DNA of 64,000 bases from Engraulis encrasicolus. Lineage: Eukaryota > Chordata > Actinopteri > Clupeiformes > Engraulidae. Both the position numbers and the translations under genes were made by a program. The notes under the pieces were generated by a model. It had not been told where the DNA came from. It did not search any database and saw only the letters and a program-made list of their open reading frames with translations. The first letter of the stretch is position 1; each line of letters starts with the position of its first letter. The stretch lies in the NCBI RefSeq assembly GCF_034702125.1, contig NC_085876.1, positions 9,500,290 through 9,564,289 on the forward strand, read 5' to 3'. Shown piece by piece: positions 53,940-64,000 of this stretch.

Positions 53940-54332
53940 AAGGGGTCTCACACACCAGGGCGGTAAAGCGCCGCGGAACGGCCGCGTTTTTTACCGGCGT
54001 CGGTGAAAATACATTGAAACATATCTGTCCTTACACACCAACCGGCGGTAGTCGAGCGTCAGCGGCGCGGGAGCCGGCTCCGCGCCGCGCTGCATTTGGA
54101 AAATAGGTCTCGAGCGTATTTTTCACGCCGGCGACCGGCGGTGTCTCATTCAAATGAATGGCAAAGTAGCATGCTAGCTTTGGCTGTGGGGAGGGTTTTG
54201 AATAGGACTGGCCGCGCACGCCGACGCTGTCAGTGTGAAAGGCAGAGAAAAACACGCCGGCCAAAACTAAGCAGAAAGACCGCGCCCGTCCCGGGACCGT
54301 TCCGTTCCGCCTTGGTATGTTTTGGCCCTAAG
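53940..54332. mobile_element. CpG-rich inverted-repeat element
   Basis: GGGTCTCACACACCAGGGCG on the left pairs imperfectly with CGCCTTGGTATGTTTTGGCC on the right, with AAGGGG / CCCTAAG outermost. The interior is unusually CpG-dense (GCGCCGCGGAACGGCCGCG). It lies immediately upstream of the predicted first exon of the minus-strand gene. No clear target duplication. Confidence 0.55.
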
Positions 54333-54764
54333 TCTCCAGCAAATGGCTTATTGAAATGCAACATCTTCAAAGAAAAGCATTTTAAATTACAATTGTTTGT
54401 ATAATAATCTATACATATACATGTAGGCCTATGTTATTAACTTTAAATGACGTTGTATCAATGGCAATACTGCATAATATAGGGCAGGCCTAGATATTAA
54501 ATTGTTGTTGTTTTATACTTTTTTTTTAAAACACACCTGTTATCTTTACATACCAAATCTTCTTTTGATTCAGATCTTCAGTGCCTGTTAATGCATGAGC
54601 ATAGCCTAAGTGAGTTGACTACATCAGAAAATACCCCTGTTGCTTTTATGAATATTTTACATTTGGAACTTTCACAGTGTTTGTTGTAGACTCTCATCAT
54701 CATTTCTTCTCATGGCACTCCATCAAATACACACACACTATATATCATTATATCATTATATCAT
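54333..54764. other. Stretch without recognised genes
   Basis: AT-rich sequence with no frame or repeat recognised. Confidence 0.5.
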
Positions 54765-57706
54765 CATCATTGTACACTTTTATTGTTATTTGACAATAAG
54801 ACCTTTATTGACGATATAGGCTAATTATAATAAGGACCTATTTGCTTAATGCATGTTTTATAAGTCACTTATACATACAGTAGGCCAGGCCTAATTAAAC
54901 ATAGTGGCTAACATTTGAACCTTTAAATAAAGTGTCATCGATAAAACAATAGGCCTACTTCCTGCTCCTTTTGGTTCAACTCCAGCAACCAAATAACTTA
55001 GAGAATGACAGTTGCTCACCTTTTTAAACTGAAGATTGATGTGAAGGGAACTGAATAAGTGTGTTGAAAGGTTTCCACAGAAGATTATCTTAATGGTCTC
55101 CTCAGCGTTTACCTACTGCCTCCTCGTCAATGTACCTGTAGGTATTATATCGCTGCCTGAGATAATGAGAAAAACATTGAGACTACAGACAACTAAGCAA
55201 TAAAGTGATTCACCTTGATTTACTGATGACTAACATGTGACGAACATGATGACGAACATGTGACTAACATGTGCTCTAGAATGTTGTAATTAATAGGCTT
55301 GCCCCAGCAAGTCTTACTGTAATCTCTCACTCCTGGTTATTATTGCTTAAACTTATATGCCACAAGTCTGGAAATGTCAAAACATATCTCCTCCTAGGGC
55401 TTTCGAGATACTAAAACGACCCTGGGCTTTGTGTACCGTTGTATTCCTCTGTGTAGACAAGATAAGACAGAACTCTATTTTAGGGCTCACACTAATACAT
55501 GCCTACCTGTAATTGTAAGTAAGATCTAGTATCTATTTGAGCTAATATTTGGTATGTATTTCTTGTTCTTTGCCAATAAAGCCTTTATTTTTTATATGAT
55601 TATGATAAGGACCTATTTGGCCCTTGACTTTGCTTAACGCTTGTTTTATAAGTTACTTATATAGGCCTAGACATAATTAGGCACAGTGGCTAACATGTGG
55701 ACCTTTAAATAAAGTGTCACAGATAAAACACTTCCTGCCTCGCTTCACCTCGAGCAACCAACTAACTTAGAATAACTGTTGCTTACCTTTTTCAACTGAA
55801 GATTGATGGGGATATTGAAGTGAATTATCTTCTCAGCATTTACCCATGTAAACTAGGCCTACTGCTCTTCCACAGAGCTGGCTTGTCAATGATTTTATAT
55901 CGCTGTCTGCTGTAATGAGAAGACGATTGAGACTACGTTCTCTAAAAAGAAAAAAACAGGTTCAGCTTGATTTACTGATGACTAACATACACGAATGAGC
56001 TCCAGAATGTTTTACATAATAATTATCATTAAACCCTCCCCCTGACGAGTGTCATGGTGAAGATGTGAATCGGAAACGATAGACATTCTGGGCCATCCAA
56101 CTCAATCCATTGATATAACGCGATATGTTTTTTTTTTAAATGAAACTGAAACACATTGCCTTCGATTTCACTTTTTGTTAAACCAGGGCTTGGCGCTGAC
56201 ATCTGGTAACTGGCGAAATACTGGTATTTTGTTCGGTAATAAATGTATGGAGCTTATTGAACTGGAGAGTATGAGTGTGGGGTACTCAAAAGGTGTAGTA
56301 GGGGACTTCATTTCATCACTTCAGTCATTTAGGCTACAATATCCTAATTGATGCTCTGCCTTTGAAGGATTCCACCACAACAAAAAAGCTGTAATTTGCT
56401 GTCACAAAGGATTGCCATAGTTCCTGTCTTGAATAGGCCAAGGCCTGTATACCTTCTACAGAATGTAAGATCTGTCTGTCTTGAGGTGCTGTGAATTGAA
56501 AGGAACAATGTATAGCAACTGTGGACCCTGTGCAGTTGTATTCTTCTGTGTAGACAAGATAAGACAGAGCTCTATTTTAAGGCTCACACGTTAGCCACCA
56601 ATACATGATTTTGTTTATCTATTTTGATTTTTCCCACCAGTCACTGTACAGCACTTTGGTCAGTTTTGCACTTTTTTTAGATGTGCTCTACAAATAAAAT
56701 GTACTTACTTATTCTAATCATGGGTACTAATCTGCAATACATCTCATAGGTCCTCCACTATTCTCCTGCTATCTATCTGTTCTACATGTATACTGCAGTA
56801 CTCTGTGCTGACCCCTGTACTTCTACTGTACCTGTCCTGTACTATTTCCTCCTTGTAAGTCGCTTTGGTCAAAAGTGTCTTCTAAATGTATTGTACTGTA
56901 ATTAGTGGTGGGCCGTTATCGGCGTTAACGTGCTGCGATAATGTGAGACTCTTATCGCGCGACAAAGAAAATATCGCACGTTAATCTATTCTCAAAATAT
57001 GGATTTGGGGTTTGGGGATGCGCATCACCATAGCGTTCGATTGACAGACGCTTTCAGACTGCCCTCCAGTCGCTTCGCCTCTCCACCTGTTGCTCAGCAG
57101 CAGACCTACTAAATATGAACAGTGTTTGCATGCTGTAAACATGAATCTCTCTGCCGTGGTAGGTGTTGTTTTAGTGCTTTTTCATAAGTGGTAGAGAGAC
57201 GTTATTGTTTGAGGTGAAGCAGACATTATTGTGTACCATATTGTGTACATACATTTCCTCACGCATTGCATGGAACACAAACAACAGTCCTGTTCCAGAA
57301 ATCTTGCCTGTGCCATAATTGCAAAACATTCCGTGTGATATACATTTTGAAGATTGTCAAACTGAAACTGTCAATATCTACTCTCGCTGAATGTTTGTGT
57401 TATGATCGCGCATTTGCGACTCATGTCAGACGGTAATACACCTCGCGGTTTTGCGCTTGATATAGCCAACCTCGCGGTTGTCGCGCTTGACTTTTTTTTT
57501 TGCAAACTGAATTCATTTGGAGTTGTAACTCCGCTGGCATTCTAACGCAGAGAACAACTGTCAGGTTTAGGCCAAATCGATGTGGGCCAGTGCTTTAGGG
57601 TCTAGATCTATCTAGTAGCATGGCTCCGACTTGGCTGTAGCCTACCTGCTGCGCAGCTCCTCCCTCTCTAAAGGAGCCGCTGCCCTTTTTAACAGTCAGT
57701 GGCAGA

Positions 57707-57793
<87 letters not shown>

Positions 57794-58900
57794 CATTAGA
57801 AATGCTGAATTGTTGAGGTCATTTTGTTTAAATAGTCTAAATGTTTGATAGATTTATCTGTATTTGCCTCTACAATTTATAGCACTGTTCATTTTGAAAT
57901 GTCAGTATATTATAACGGTAAATGCTTCCTAACATATTCACTTTTCAAATATTGCAGTGATTTTTTTTCATCACCAAATATCAACCATTTTTTGATGATG
58001 AGATGCATTTTGGAAAAAAGAGATGAGCTCTGGTCTAATGCGCCATCTTAAGAAACCCCCTAGGTTTTTTTTTCGTCATTATTTCGCTAGCGTGCCTATT
58101 CTGAATGAGCCATTTTGATATAGATTAATCTAGATTAATCTAGATTAATTTCATAATTACAGTGAGATTAATCTAGATTAAAAAAAATTAATCTATGCCC
58201 ACCCCTAAATGTAATGTAATGCTTCATTGATTTACAAGACATTTAGTAAGCAAGATCTATCATTTGTTATGTATTCATCACACATTTCTTGTTCTTTTCC
58301 AATAAAGCCTTCATTTTTTATGTAATTATAATGACCTATTTGGCCCTTGACTTAACTTAACACATGTTTTTTAAAGTCATTTATACTGTACAGAGAGTAA
58401 TAGGCATAGTGGCTATGTAAACCTTTAAAGAAAGTGTCACCGATAAAACAATAGTTCTGCTTGGTTCATCTCAAGCAACCAACTAACTTACAGAATAACT
58501 GTGTTGCTTACCTTTTTCAACTAAAGATTTATGTGAAGATGATGTGAAGGGAACTGAAGAAGTGTGTTGAAGGGTTTCCACAGAGTATTTTCGAAATTAT
58601 TTCCTCAGCGCTTACTGTAAACTAGGCCTAGTGCTCTTCCACAGAATCTCCTTGTCAAAGTATCACATCACTGCCTGAAATAATGAGAAGATATTTCAGA
58701 CTTCTGATGAAAAAATAAACTGGTTCAACTTGATTTAGTGATAACTGACCAATGACGAATGAGCTCCAGAATGTTCTAATTACCATAAAACTTGGCCCTG
58801 ATGTCGTAGAGGTGAACAAACAAAGACGATACACGTCCTGAACCATCCAACTCAACCCATTGATATATCCGAGTATGTACAAAAAAAAACTCAAACTGAA
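54765..58900. repeat. Three copies of a 0.8-1.1-kb segment
   Basis: Copies start near 54765, 55550 and 58261. Each carries 'AATAAAGCCTTTATT', 'AAAGTGTCA(C/T)(A/C)GATAAAACA', 'TTGCTTACCTTTTTCAACT', 'TGATTTACTGATGACTAACA' and 'CCATCCAACTCAA'. The third copy runs into the gap at 58901. The block is split by the hAT element at 56903-58207. On the minus strand each copy keeps an acceptor-like and a donor-like site at the same relative places (55020-55156, 55787-55909, 58512-58674). Confidence 0.75.
56903..58207. mobile_element. hAT-like non-autonomous element, copy 2
   Basis: Same family and orientation as 14823-16110, starting TAGTGGTGGGCCGTTATC and ending GCCCACCCCTA. The 8-bp flanks ACTGTAAT (56895-56902) and AATGTAAT (58208-58215) differ at one base. 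It contains a CT tract at 57713-57790. It landed just after a SINE/LINE tail (GTAAGTCGCTTTGGTCAAAA at 56856). Confidence 0.88.
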
Positions 58901-59000
58901 NNNNNNNNNNNNNNNNNNNNNNNNNNNNNNNNNNNNNNNNNNNNNNNNNNNNNNNNNNNNNNNNNNNNNNNNNNNNNNNNNNNNNNNNNNNNNNNNNNNN
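58901..59000. other. Assembly gap (100 N)
   Basis: Exactly 100 N. It sits 56 bases before the first recognised kinase exon, so upstream kinase exons may be missing here. Confidence 0.99.
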
Positions 59001-59056
59001 TATGCATCATCACCTCTGGTAATTTTGAGTTTATTGAATTGAACTGTCCCACACAG

Positions 59057-60333
59057 GTATCTGTCCCATCCTCACATTGTGAAAATGATGGTAGTCTCCA
59101 GAAAAGAGCATCAGCTCCTCATCGCTTATGAGTACATCCATGGTGCCAATTTGGAGGAGATTATACACAAATCATGCCCCATCAAGGTATTTTCATGATA
59201 ACTCCCTCATGACTTGCTTATGCAAAGTCACCATTTATTTATTTTATCCAGTAAAGGTAAATTTGTGGTAACACCTCAGAATAGTGGTCTGTCTAAAGCT
59301 TTATTAACATTTAATAAATCATGAACTAATTAATGTCATGTTTGTAAATGAGTAAATGATACTATCAACACAGCAGTCACATTAAAGCCACAGGAGGCCT
59401 GGAAGTTTGGCCTCCTAAGAGCAAAAAAGTTGAAACCACAGGATAAACGGCAAAACGTATCAAACTCGTCCAGCAGGAGTCGATTCTCGATACGCTGGGC
59501 AGCCAGAGGCTATTTGTATTTTTTTAAGAATTAGTTCATTATTTATTGCATATTAATACATGATTTACTACGTGTTTATAAAGCTTTAAAAAATGTGATT
59601 CGTAAGTATTACAATGTTTACTAATTGCCATTGTGATCCTTTCTGCAGTTGAATGGAAATGACAAAATGTTTGTTGCCTTGGAAATTGGAATGGCAGTTG
59701 AATACATTCACGGAAGACATATCATCCATCAGGATATCAAGCCAGCAAATATCTTGGTTTGTGACAAAATCAGAAAAAAGAAATTTAAGATAAAAAAATA
59801 AACATATTTAGTACTGATATTTAGTCTTTAGTATTCAGTACTGCCTATACTGTTTTCCAAACCTATTGTTCTTGTGTTTCCTTCCATTGAAGGTTTCTGA
59901 AAGGAGCAAGACAGCCTACCTCACAGACTGGGGGCTGGCCAACATGAAGGATTCTCTGGCTCAGTTCGGAGCTGCAGCTCCAGGGGAGATGTGCGGTCCT
60001 CGATACGCAGGAAGTGAACTGTACATGGCCCCAGAACTCCTCCTGAACAACGAACGCTGCACCAGCATGTCTGACATGTGGTCTCTTGGACTTACGTGTC
60101 TGGAGATGTTTACAGATTCTGAGCCCTGGGTTCTGAATAATCGTGGTGCGTTGCCAGGACTCCTCTTGAAACAGAGGCTTCCTCATGCACTGGCTAAACT
60201 GCAGTCATGTCTCACTGAGATTGTGGAGCCACTGGTGGAATATGAACCCCAGTTACGCATGAATGCCACAGCTCTGGTGACACGCCTGAAATCAAAAGTT
60301 GATCTCGTGAAGAGATACGGGTTCAACTTCTGA
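59057..60333 (+). CDS. Protein kinase, C-terminal three exons (N-lobe missing)
   Basis: Exons 59057-59186, 59649-59756 and 59893-60333 (TGA at 60331) join in frame with GT/AG borders and encode about 225 residues. Order: YLSHPHIVKMM and LLIAYEYIHGANLEEII (strands 4-5, hinge), then MAVEYIHGRHIIHQDIKPAN (catalytic loop), TDWGLAN (Mg-binding loop), a segment ending in YMAPELL (APE), and MWSLGLTCLEMF (helix F). Catalytic Asp, Lys and Asn of the loop and Asp of the Mg motif are present, so activity is plausible. HQD replaces HRD (a non-RD kinase) and DWG replaces DFG. The Gly-rich loop, the strand-3 Lys and helix C are not seen and must lie upstream or in the gap. The first exon starts in phase 2. 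It may be RIPK/TKL-like, but no orthologue can be named. Minus-strand frames across the last exon are shadows. Confidence 0.85.
59187..59648. other. Kinase intron with a repeat remnant
   Basis: Contains GTGGTAACACCTCAGAATAG (59269) and 'TTATTAACATTTAATAAATC', related to the GGTAACAC palindromic MITE at 36410, with an inverted partner near 59530-59590 ('TAATACATGATTTACTA'). Confidence 0.45.
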
Positions 60334-60434
60334 TGTAAGAATCACCATCCAGTGCTCTCCATCCAAACTCTTAAACTTTCTTGCAAACATCCAAAAACAA
60401 CCAAATCAAATTTCATACACCACAAGTTATCCAA

Positions 60435-60575
60435 CCCTCAAAAGGGCTTTTCAAGTGCATTTAAGTATAATGCACTTGAGTTGTCCCAAAATAACATTCT
60501 TTAAATACACACTTTTGAAGTATATTTTAAATACAAAAATACATACTTATTAAGTATTAAGTACACTTTTTCCCA
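60435..60575 (+). repeat. End of the AAGTACACTT repeat family
   Basis: 'GTTGTCCCAAAATAACATTC' and 'TACTTATTAAGTATTAAGTA' match the unit at 4490-4580. It lies 100 bases 3' of the kinase stop, so it could fall within the kinase 3' UTR. Confidence 0.7.
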
Positions 60576-60661
60576 TACTTTTCACAAGTTACGCTACTCT
60601 CTCAACTGATAAACGCTACAACCACAGGAAACATCTCCTCTCGTGGGGAAGAAACGCAGGG

Positions 60662-60662
<1 letters not shown>

Positions 60663-60713
<51 letters not shown>
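60663..60713. repeat. (CT)n microsatellite
   Basis: About 25 CT units. Confidence 0.95.
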
Positions 60714-60716
<3 letters not shown>

Positions 60717-62440
60717 TCGTTTGTGATGGTCAGTTGGGAAAAATAAACATGTTTGAAATTTGATTAGGCCTACTAAGAGTTGCTCCAGATTCACTATACA
60801 TTGCTGGTGTTACCAGACGCGCGACGTGTCAATTCAGCGCGTAATGCTTGCAACTTTTTGTGTGTAATTTATGAACGTGTGTGCCTTGGCGCATTGATAC
60901 ACTGGAGTTAGGCATTAAGAATAGTGACCTAGTCGGACTACTTCAGGTGTGCATATATAGACAGTTTATCAACACCCAATTTAGTGCGTCAGACTGACGG
61001 AGATTCCAGACTGCCGTGGTATAATGTTTGATATTTGCAACTGGAAATAGAACGTCTGCTGCGAGCAGCAACAAGATTGACAGTTGCGATTCTCTTCTAG
61101 TGTGCGGTGCACCCCGACCCCAAAATCGCACACACAGTCGTGTAGTTTGAGCCTGGCTTAAGTAATTTTGAACTTTCATGTTTATTTGCTTCATGATATT
61201 TTGTTCACTGTAAGTAATATTGATTGTATCATGTAAATAGTTGTTGTGTTTCTCCCTTTAGTATCATCTAGTAAACAATAACATTATTACTGGATACACA
61301 GAGCACGAAGGACTCTTGGTGGTTTATTATCAAAACTAATCATTTCTAAGGTTACATAGAATGTTCCTATGCCCTAGTGGTAGTATGCCCTCGCGTGGTA
61401 GTGAGCGCACCTTTCACCTTTTGTACCTGTAAAACTGAAACATGAAAGTTTATGCAGCTTCTATAATGTTGACAATAGCTTGTGACTCTATGTACCCCGC
61501 AACAAATAAGTGTTATTTTTTGACAGACGTATTTCATTTTGAGCAAGATTTCTAGTGTTTTGGTAAAGTTAATGTGTACAGAAAACAATGTGTTCTTTTT
61601 TTAAATGAATGCTTAGTGTGGTAATCTGTGATAACTTGATAAAAGTTCAGAAAAAGTATCCAAAGTATGGGTAAGAGCTTGATAGCAATTGGGAAAAAAC
61701 TGTAATGGGCTGACTGGGCCTAACTGCCATTCATTGTAATCTTAAACCATGGTGTGTGCAAATAGAAGATGTATACAAACAGCAATTAATCACAAACAAA
61801 TAAAAACAATACATGTGTTGTTCTAGTTTGCATCAAATTAGTTCATTTCCAGCTGTTTTTTTTATTGTGTTGTTAGAAAAGAAAACATGTAACTGTCCAC
61901 TGTGATTATGGAATTTGCATAATTAGTAGGGTCTATACATTGCCAGGAGTAGCCTTGAAGCAGAATGGGGAGATGGCTGAGATCAAAAGTTGAAAAAATG
62001 CACTTCAAGCCCTAATATACAGTATAAGTGCCTTGTAAACAAAAAGTATCACAAATACAATTGTGAGAGATATCCCAAAGGGAATGAAGGATCCATAGTT
62101 GGAAAGTTGAAAAGGATAGGATAGTTGTTTTTCAACTTTTTTGTAATTCATCACAAGACAGTGTTATACAAAGTACACTGGATCAGGCCTACTGGCCAAA
62201 GCATGCATGGGCTCAGTTTTCTATTGGCTGATTAGCCGTACAGCACAGCGGTAGAGGTCTGCTAATCAGAGTTTCAGGATCCTGTGAAAAGACTCTTTGT
62301 TGCCACAGCAGCGTGTCTCAATGAGAATGTGCTGTGAGTAAAGCGCTGCTAAGCTTTTAATAAACTTAGGAGAAACACAGTCGGTGGTGTAACAAACATG
62401 TCTCTCTTTTGCCCTCTCTTATTCTTCACATACTTTACAT
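60714..62440. other. Stretch without recognised genes
   Basis: No exon recognised. 62221-62300 has a loosely tRNA-like phrase (CAGCGGTAGAGGTCTGC) without a proper B box. Confidence 0.45.
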
Positions 62441-62444
62441 CCAT

Positions 62445-62515
<71 letters not shown>

Positions 62516-62539
62516 GTCACTCTCACTCACACACACACA

Positions 62540-62575
<36 letters not shown>

Positions 62576-62609
62576 CAGACAGACACACACACACACACAC
62601 ACACACACC
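62445..62609. repeat. (CT)n then (CA)n microsatellites
   Basis: CT at 62445-62510, then CA at 62525-62609 with a GACAGACAG interruption. Frames over it are artefacts. A similar CT/CA tract lies at 63160-63245. Confidence 0.95.
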
Positions 62610-62653
62610 TGCTTTCTCTCACATTCAAAAACATTCTTCTTTTTTATTTCTTA

Positions 62654-63334
62654 CAGTTTTTTCTGATTGTTAAAACTCAATTTTCGCAACTTTGGCTGCT
62701 TTTGCAAAACTCTACACACAACTACAAGAACTTCACACCTATCTAGCAAAGCACTGCAGATACGTTGCAAAATCAAACTAAGGTTGAAAAACGCTGTACA
62801 CTTTTGGGAAATTTGCATTTTTGTGTCAAATCATTCACACAAGCTATCTTATAATAAACACACACACACTGCAACTACACACATGCAGTATAAATGATAC
62901 ACACATTTAGCTTGTGTTGTTCTTTGCACAATGTAAATCAATTGTAGATCATACTTTTGTCATGAATACTTGTGATATAAAAACACAGGGGATGAGACTT
63001 CAATCATGGATGTGTATTTACGTTCCCCAAAGTAAACTAAAAAGATGTTTTTGACATGTAATTCAAATACACAAGAAAACACAATGTAAGTCTAACAAAA
63101 GAAATTACTGAACATCCATATGCCTTGCTGGATTTTTCTCTCTCCCAAACACACACATTCGCTCTCTCTCTCTTTCTCTCTCTCTCACACACTCACACAC
63201 GCATGCGCACGTGCGCACACACAAACACACACACACACACACACATATTTTTAGTTTTATATCACAAGTATTCATGACAAGCTAAATGTAGTCATTTATA
63301 CTGCATGTGTGTAGTTGCAGTGTGTGTGTGTTTA
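62654..63334. mobile_element. Mariner-like element, interrupted by another
   Basis: The left terminus CAGTTTTTTCTGATTGTTAA follows TA (62652-62653). 'ACTGCAACTACACACATGCA' at 62868 and 'CATGAATACTTGTGATATAA' at 62961 recur inverted at 63249-63333, which marks the right arm of the same element. The right terminus is missing because the next element begins at 63335. Confidence 0.6.
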
Positions 63335-64000
63335 CAGTTTTTTCTGTTCGCTAAAGCACATTTTTTGGAACCTTTAGCTGCTTTTGCTGAACTCCTCACA
63401 TGGATGCACAAACTTATAACCAAATCAGCCAAACTGATAGCACAAAAACTGATTAGCACTCAGTTTGTAATGTTATAAAACACACTTTGCAGAACTGTAA
63501 ACACAACTCACTGCTTTGCACACAATTTGCAAAATATGAACACACTCCTAGAAAAAATATACACACTCGTTGATATTTTGTACACTACAATACTAATTAT
63601 TACACAACATGTGACAGGGGGAAACACCTTTAGATAATCTCTTCACTTTGCAACCGGCATACTGTATAAATAAGACACAGGTAAGCTTTCTGTGTAGAAA
63701 ATAATGGAAGGAGAAAGAAACACCAGAAGATTGAGGATCAGAGGAGGGTGAGGAAAGGGAGGAAGGAGACAAAGGCATATAGGCCTACACGTAATCACAG
63801 ATGACACATTCGTTGACCATGTCATCAACCATGGCATGAGCTACAGGAAAGCTGGTGAAAAGGTTCAACCCAATCTGAGCTGCTACACTGTAGAGAGCAT
63901 AAGCAGAACATTTCACGCTGAGAACCGGTATGTAGAGTCATTTCATACTCAGCAGTGCAGTGTAGCAAATATGTACAGAGTGTATATGAAAGACAATATA
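63335..64000 (+). mobile_element. Mariner/Tc1-like element running off the window
   Basis: Starts CAGTTTTTTCTGTTCGCTAA after TA (63333-63334), the same terminal type as 62654 and 38453. It is nested in the arm of the 62654 element and encodes the start of a transposase. The right end is outside the window. Confidence 0.7.
63704..63927 (+). pseudogene. Transposase first exon with a premature stop
   Basis: From ATG 63704 the frame reads a basic segment, a TGA at 63749-63751 (one base from an Arg codon), then FVDHVINHGMSYRKAGEKVQ and YTVESISRTFHAENR. The 'VDHV.NHGM..REAG..VQPNLSR.TV.SI.RTF' pattern is the N-terminal helix-turn-helix of a fish Tc1/mariner-like transposase group as I know it. The frame meets CCG|GTATGT at 63927, a good donor, suggesting an intron after the DNA-binding exon. 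The catalytic part lies beyond the window. Confidence 0.7.

Noticed and set aside
59863..60186. 107-residue minus-strand frame
   Set aside because: Antisense of the last kinase exon.
62221..62300. tRNA-like SINE head
   Set aside because: Only a vague A-box-like phrase and no B box.

Overview
This window looks like an intron-rich, repeat-saturated ray-finned fish (teleost) genome. The signs are long CA/CT/GA/CTTT microsatellites, tRNA-headed SINEs with a TAATG-type tail, L2/CR1-like LINE fragments, Tc1/mariner, piggyBac-like (TTAA), PIF/Harbinger-like (TTA) and many hAT-like elements with 8-bp target duplications. Two 100-base assembly gaps lie at 35576-35675 and 58901-59000. There is no operon, CRISPR array, rRNA or free-standing tRNA gene. 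Host coding content is sparse.

Layout. 0-0.6 kb: the 3' end of a transposase-like open frame entering from the left edge, then a hAT end. 2.2-6.5 kb: an AT-rich tandem repeat region with a 1.15-kb foldback element inserted at TTAA and a SINE. 6.5-14 kb: a 0.5-kb repeat present twice, and three exon-like pieces with Gly-X-Y coding that are broken by stops and glycine losses, apparently a decayed collagen gene. 14.8-20.7 kb: a hAT element with intact 8-bp duplications, a GC-rich minisatellite, a LINE tail and a duplicated GT-rich block. 20.8-23.5 kb and 41.1-43.2 kb: two opposite-strand copies of a 2.13-kb TA-flanked element carrying six YY1-like motifs; the first is interrupted by a 602-bp element and the second shows the empty site. 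23.7-34 kb: no gene recognised, with scattered segments that look like conserved non-coding DNA. 34-35.6 kb: a Tc1-like transposon with a broken transposase. 36-49 kb: a dense set of short inverted-repeat elements, several nested.

49.9-60.4 kb is the most gene-like part. After a SINE and an L2-like LINE remnant comes an intact minus-strand frame (52219-53724). It encodes an endonuclease/exonuclease/phosphatase domain of LINE type with all catalytic residues, followed by about 250 residues that are not reverse transcriptase and that I do not recognise. A short intron with good splice sites lies just upstream. About 5.3 kb away on the other strand is the 3' part of a protein kinase gene (three exons, 59057-60333) with an unusual HQD/DWG active site. 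Between them are three copies of a segment that keeps splice-like signals on the minus strand, interrupted by a second copy of the 14.8-kb hAT element. The window ends in nested mariner-like elements, the last carrying the start of a damaged transposase.

The best candidate for something undescribed is the endonuclease-plus-unknown-domain gene. A functional link to the kinase is only positional. All family assignments rest on reading motifs; no database search was possible.
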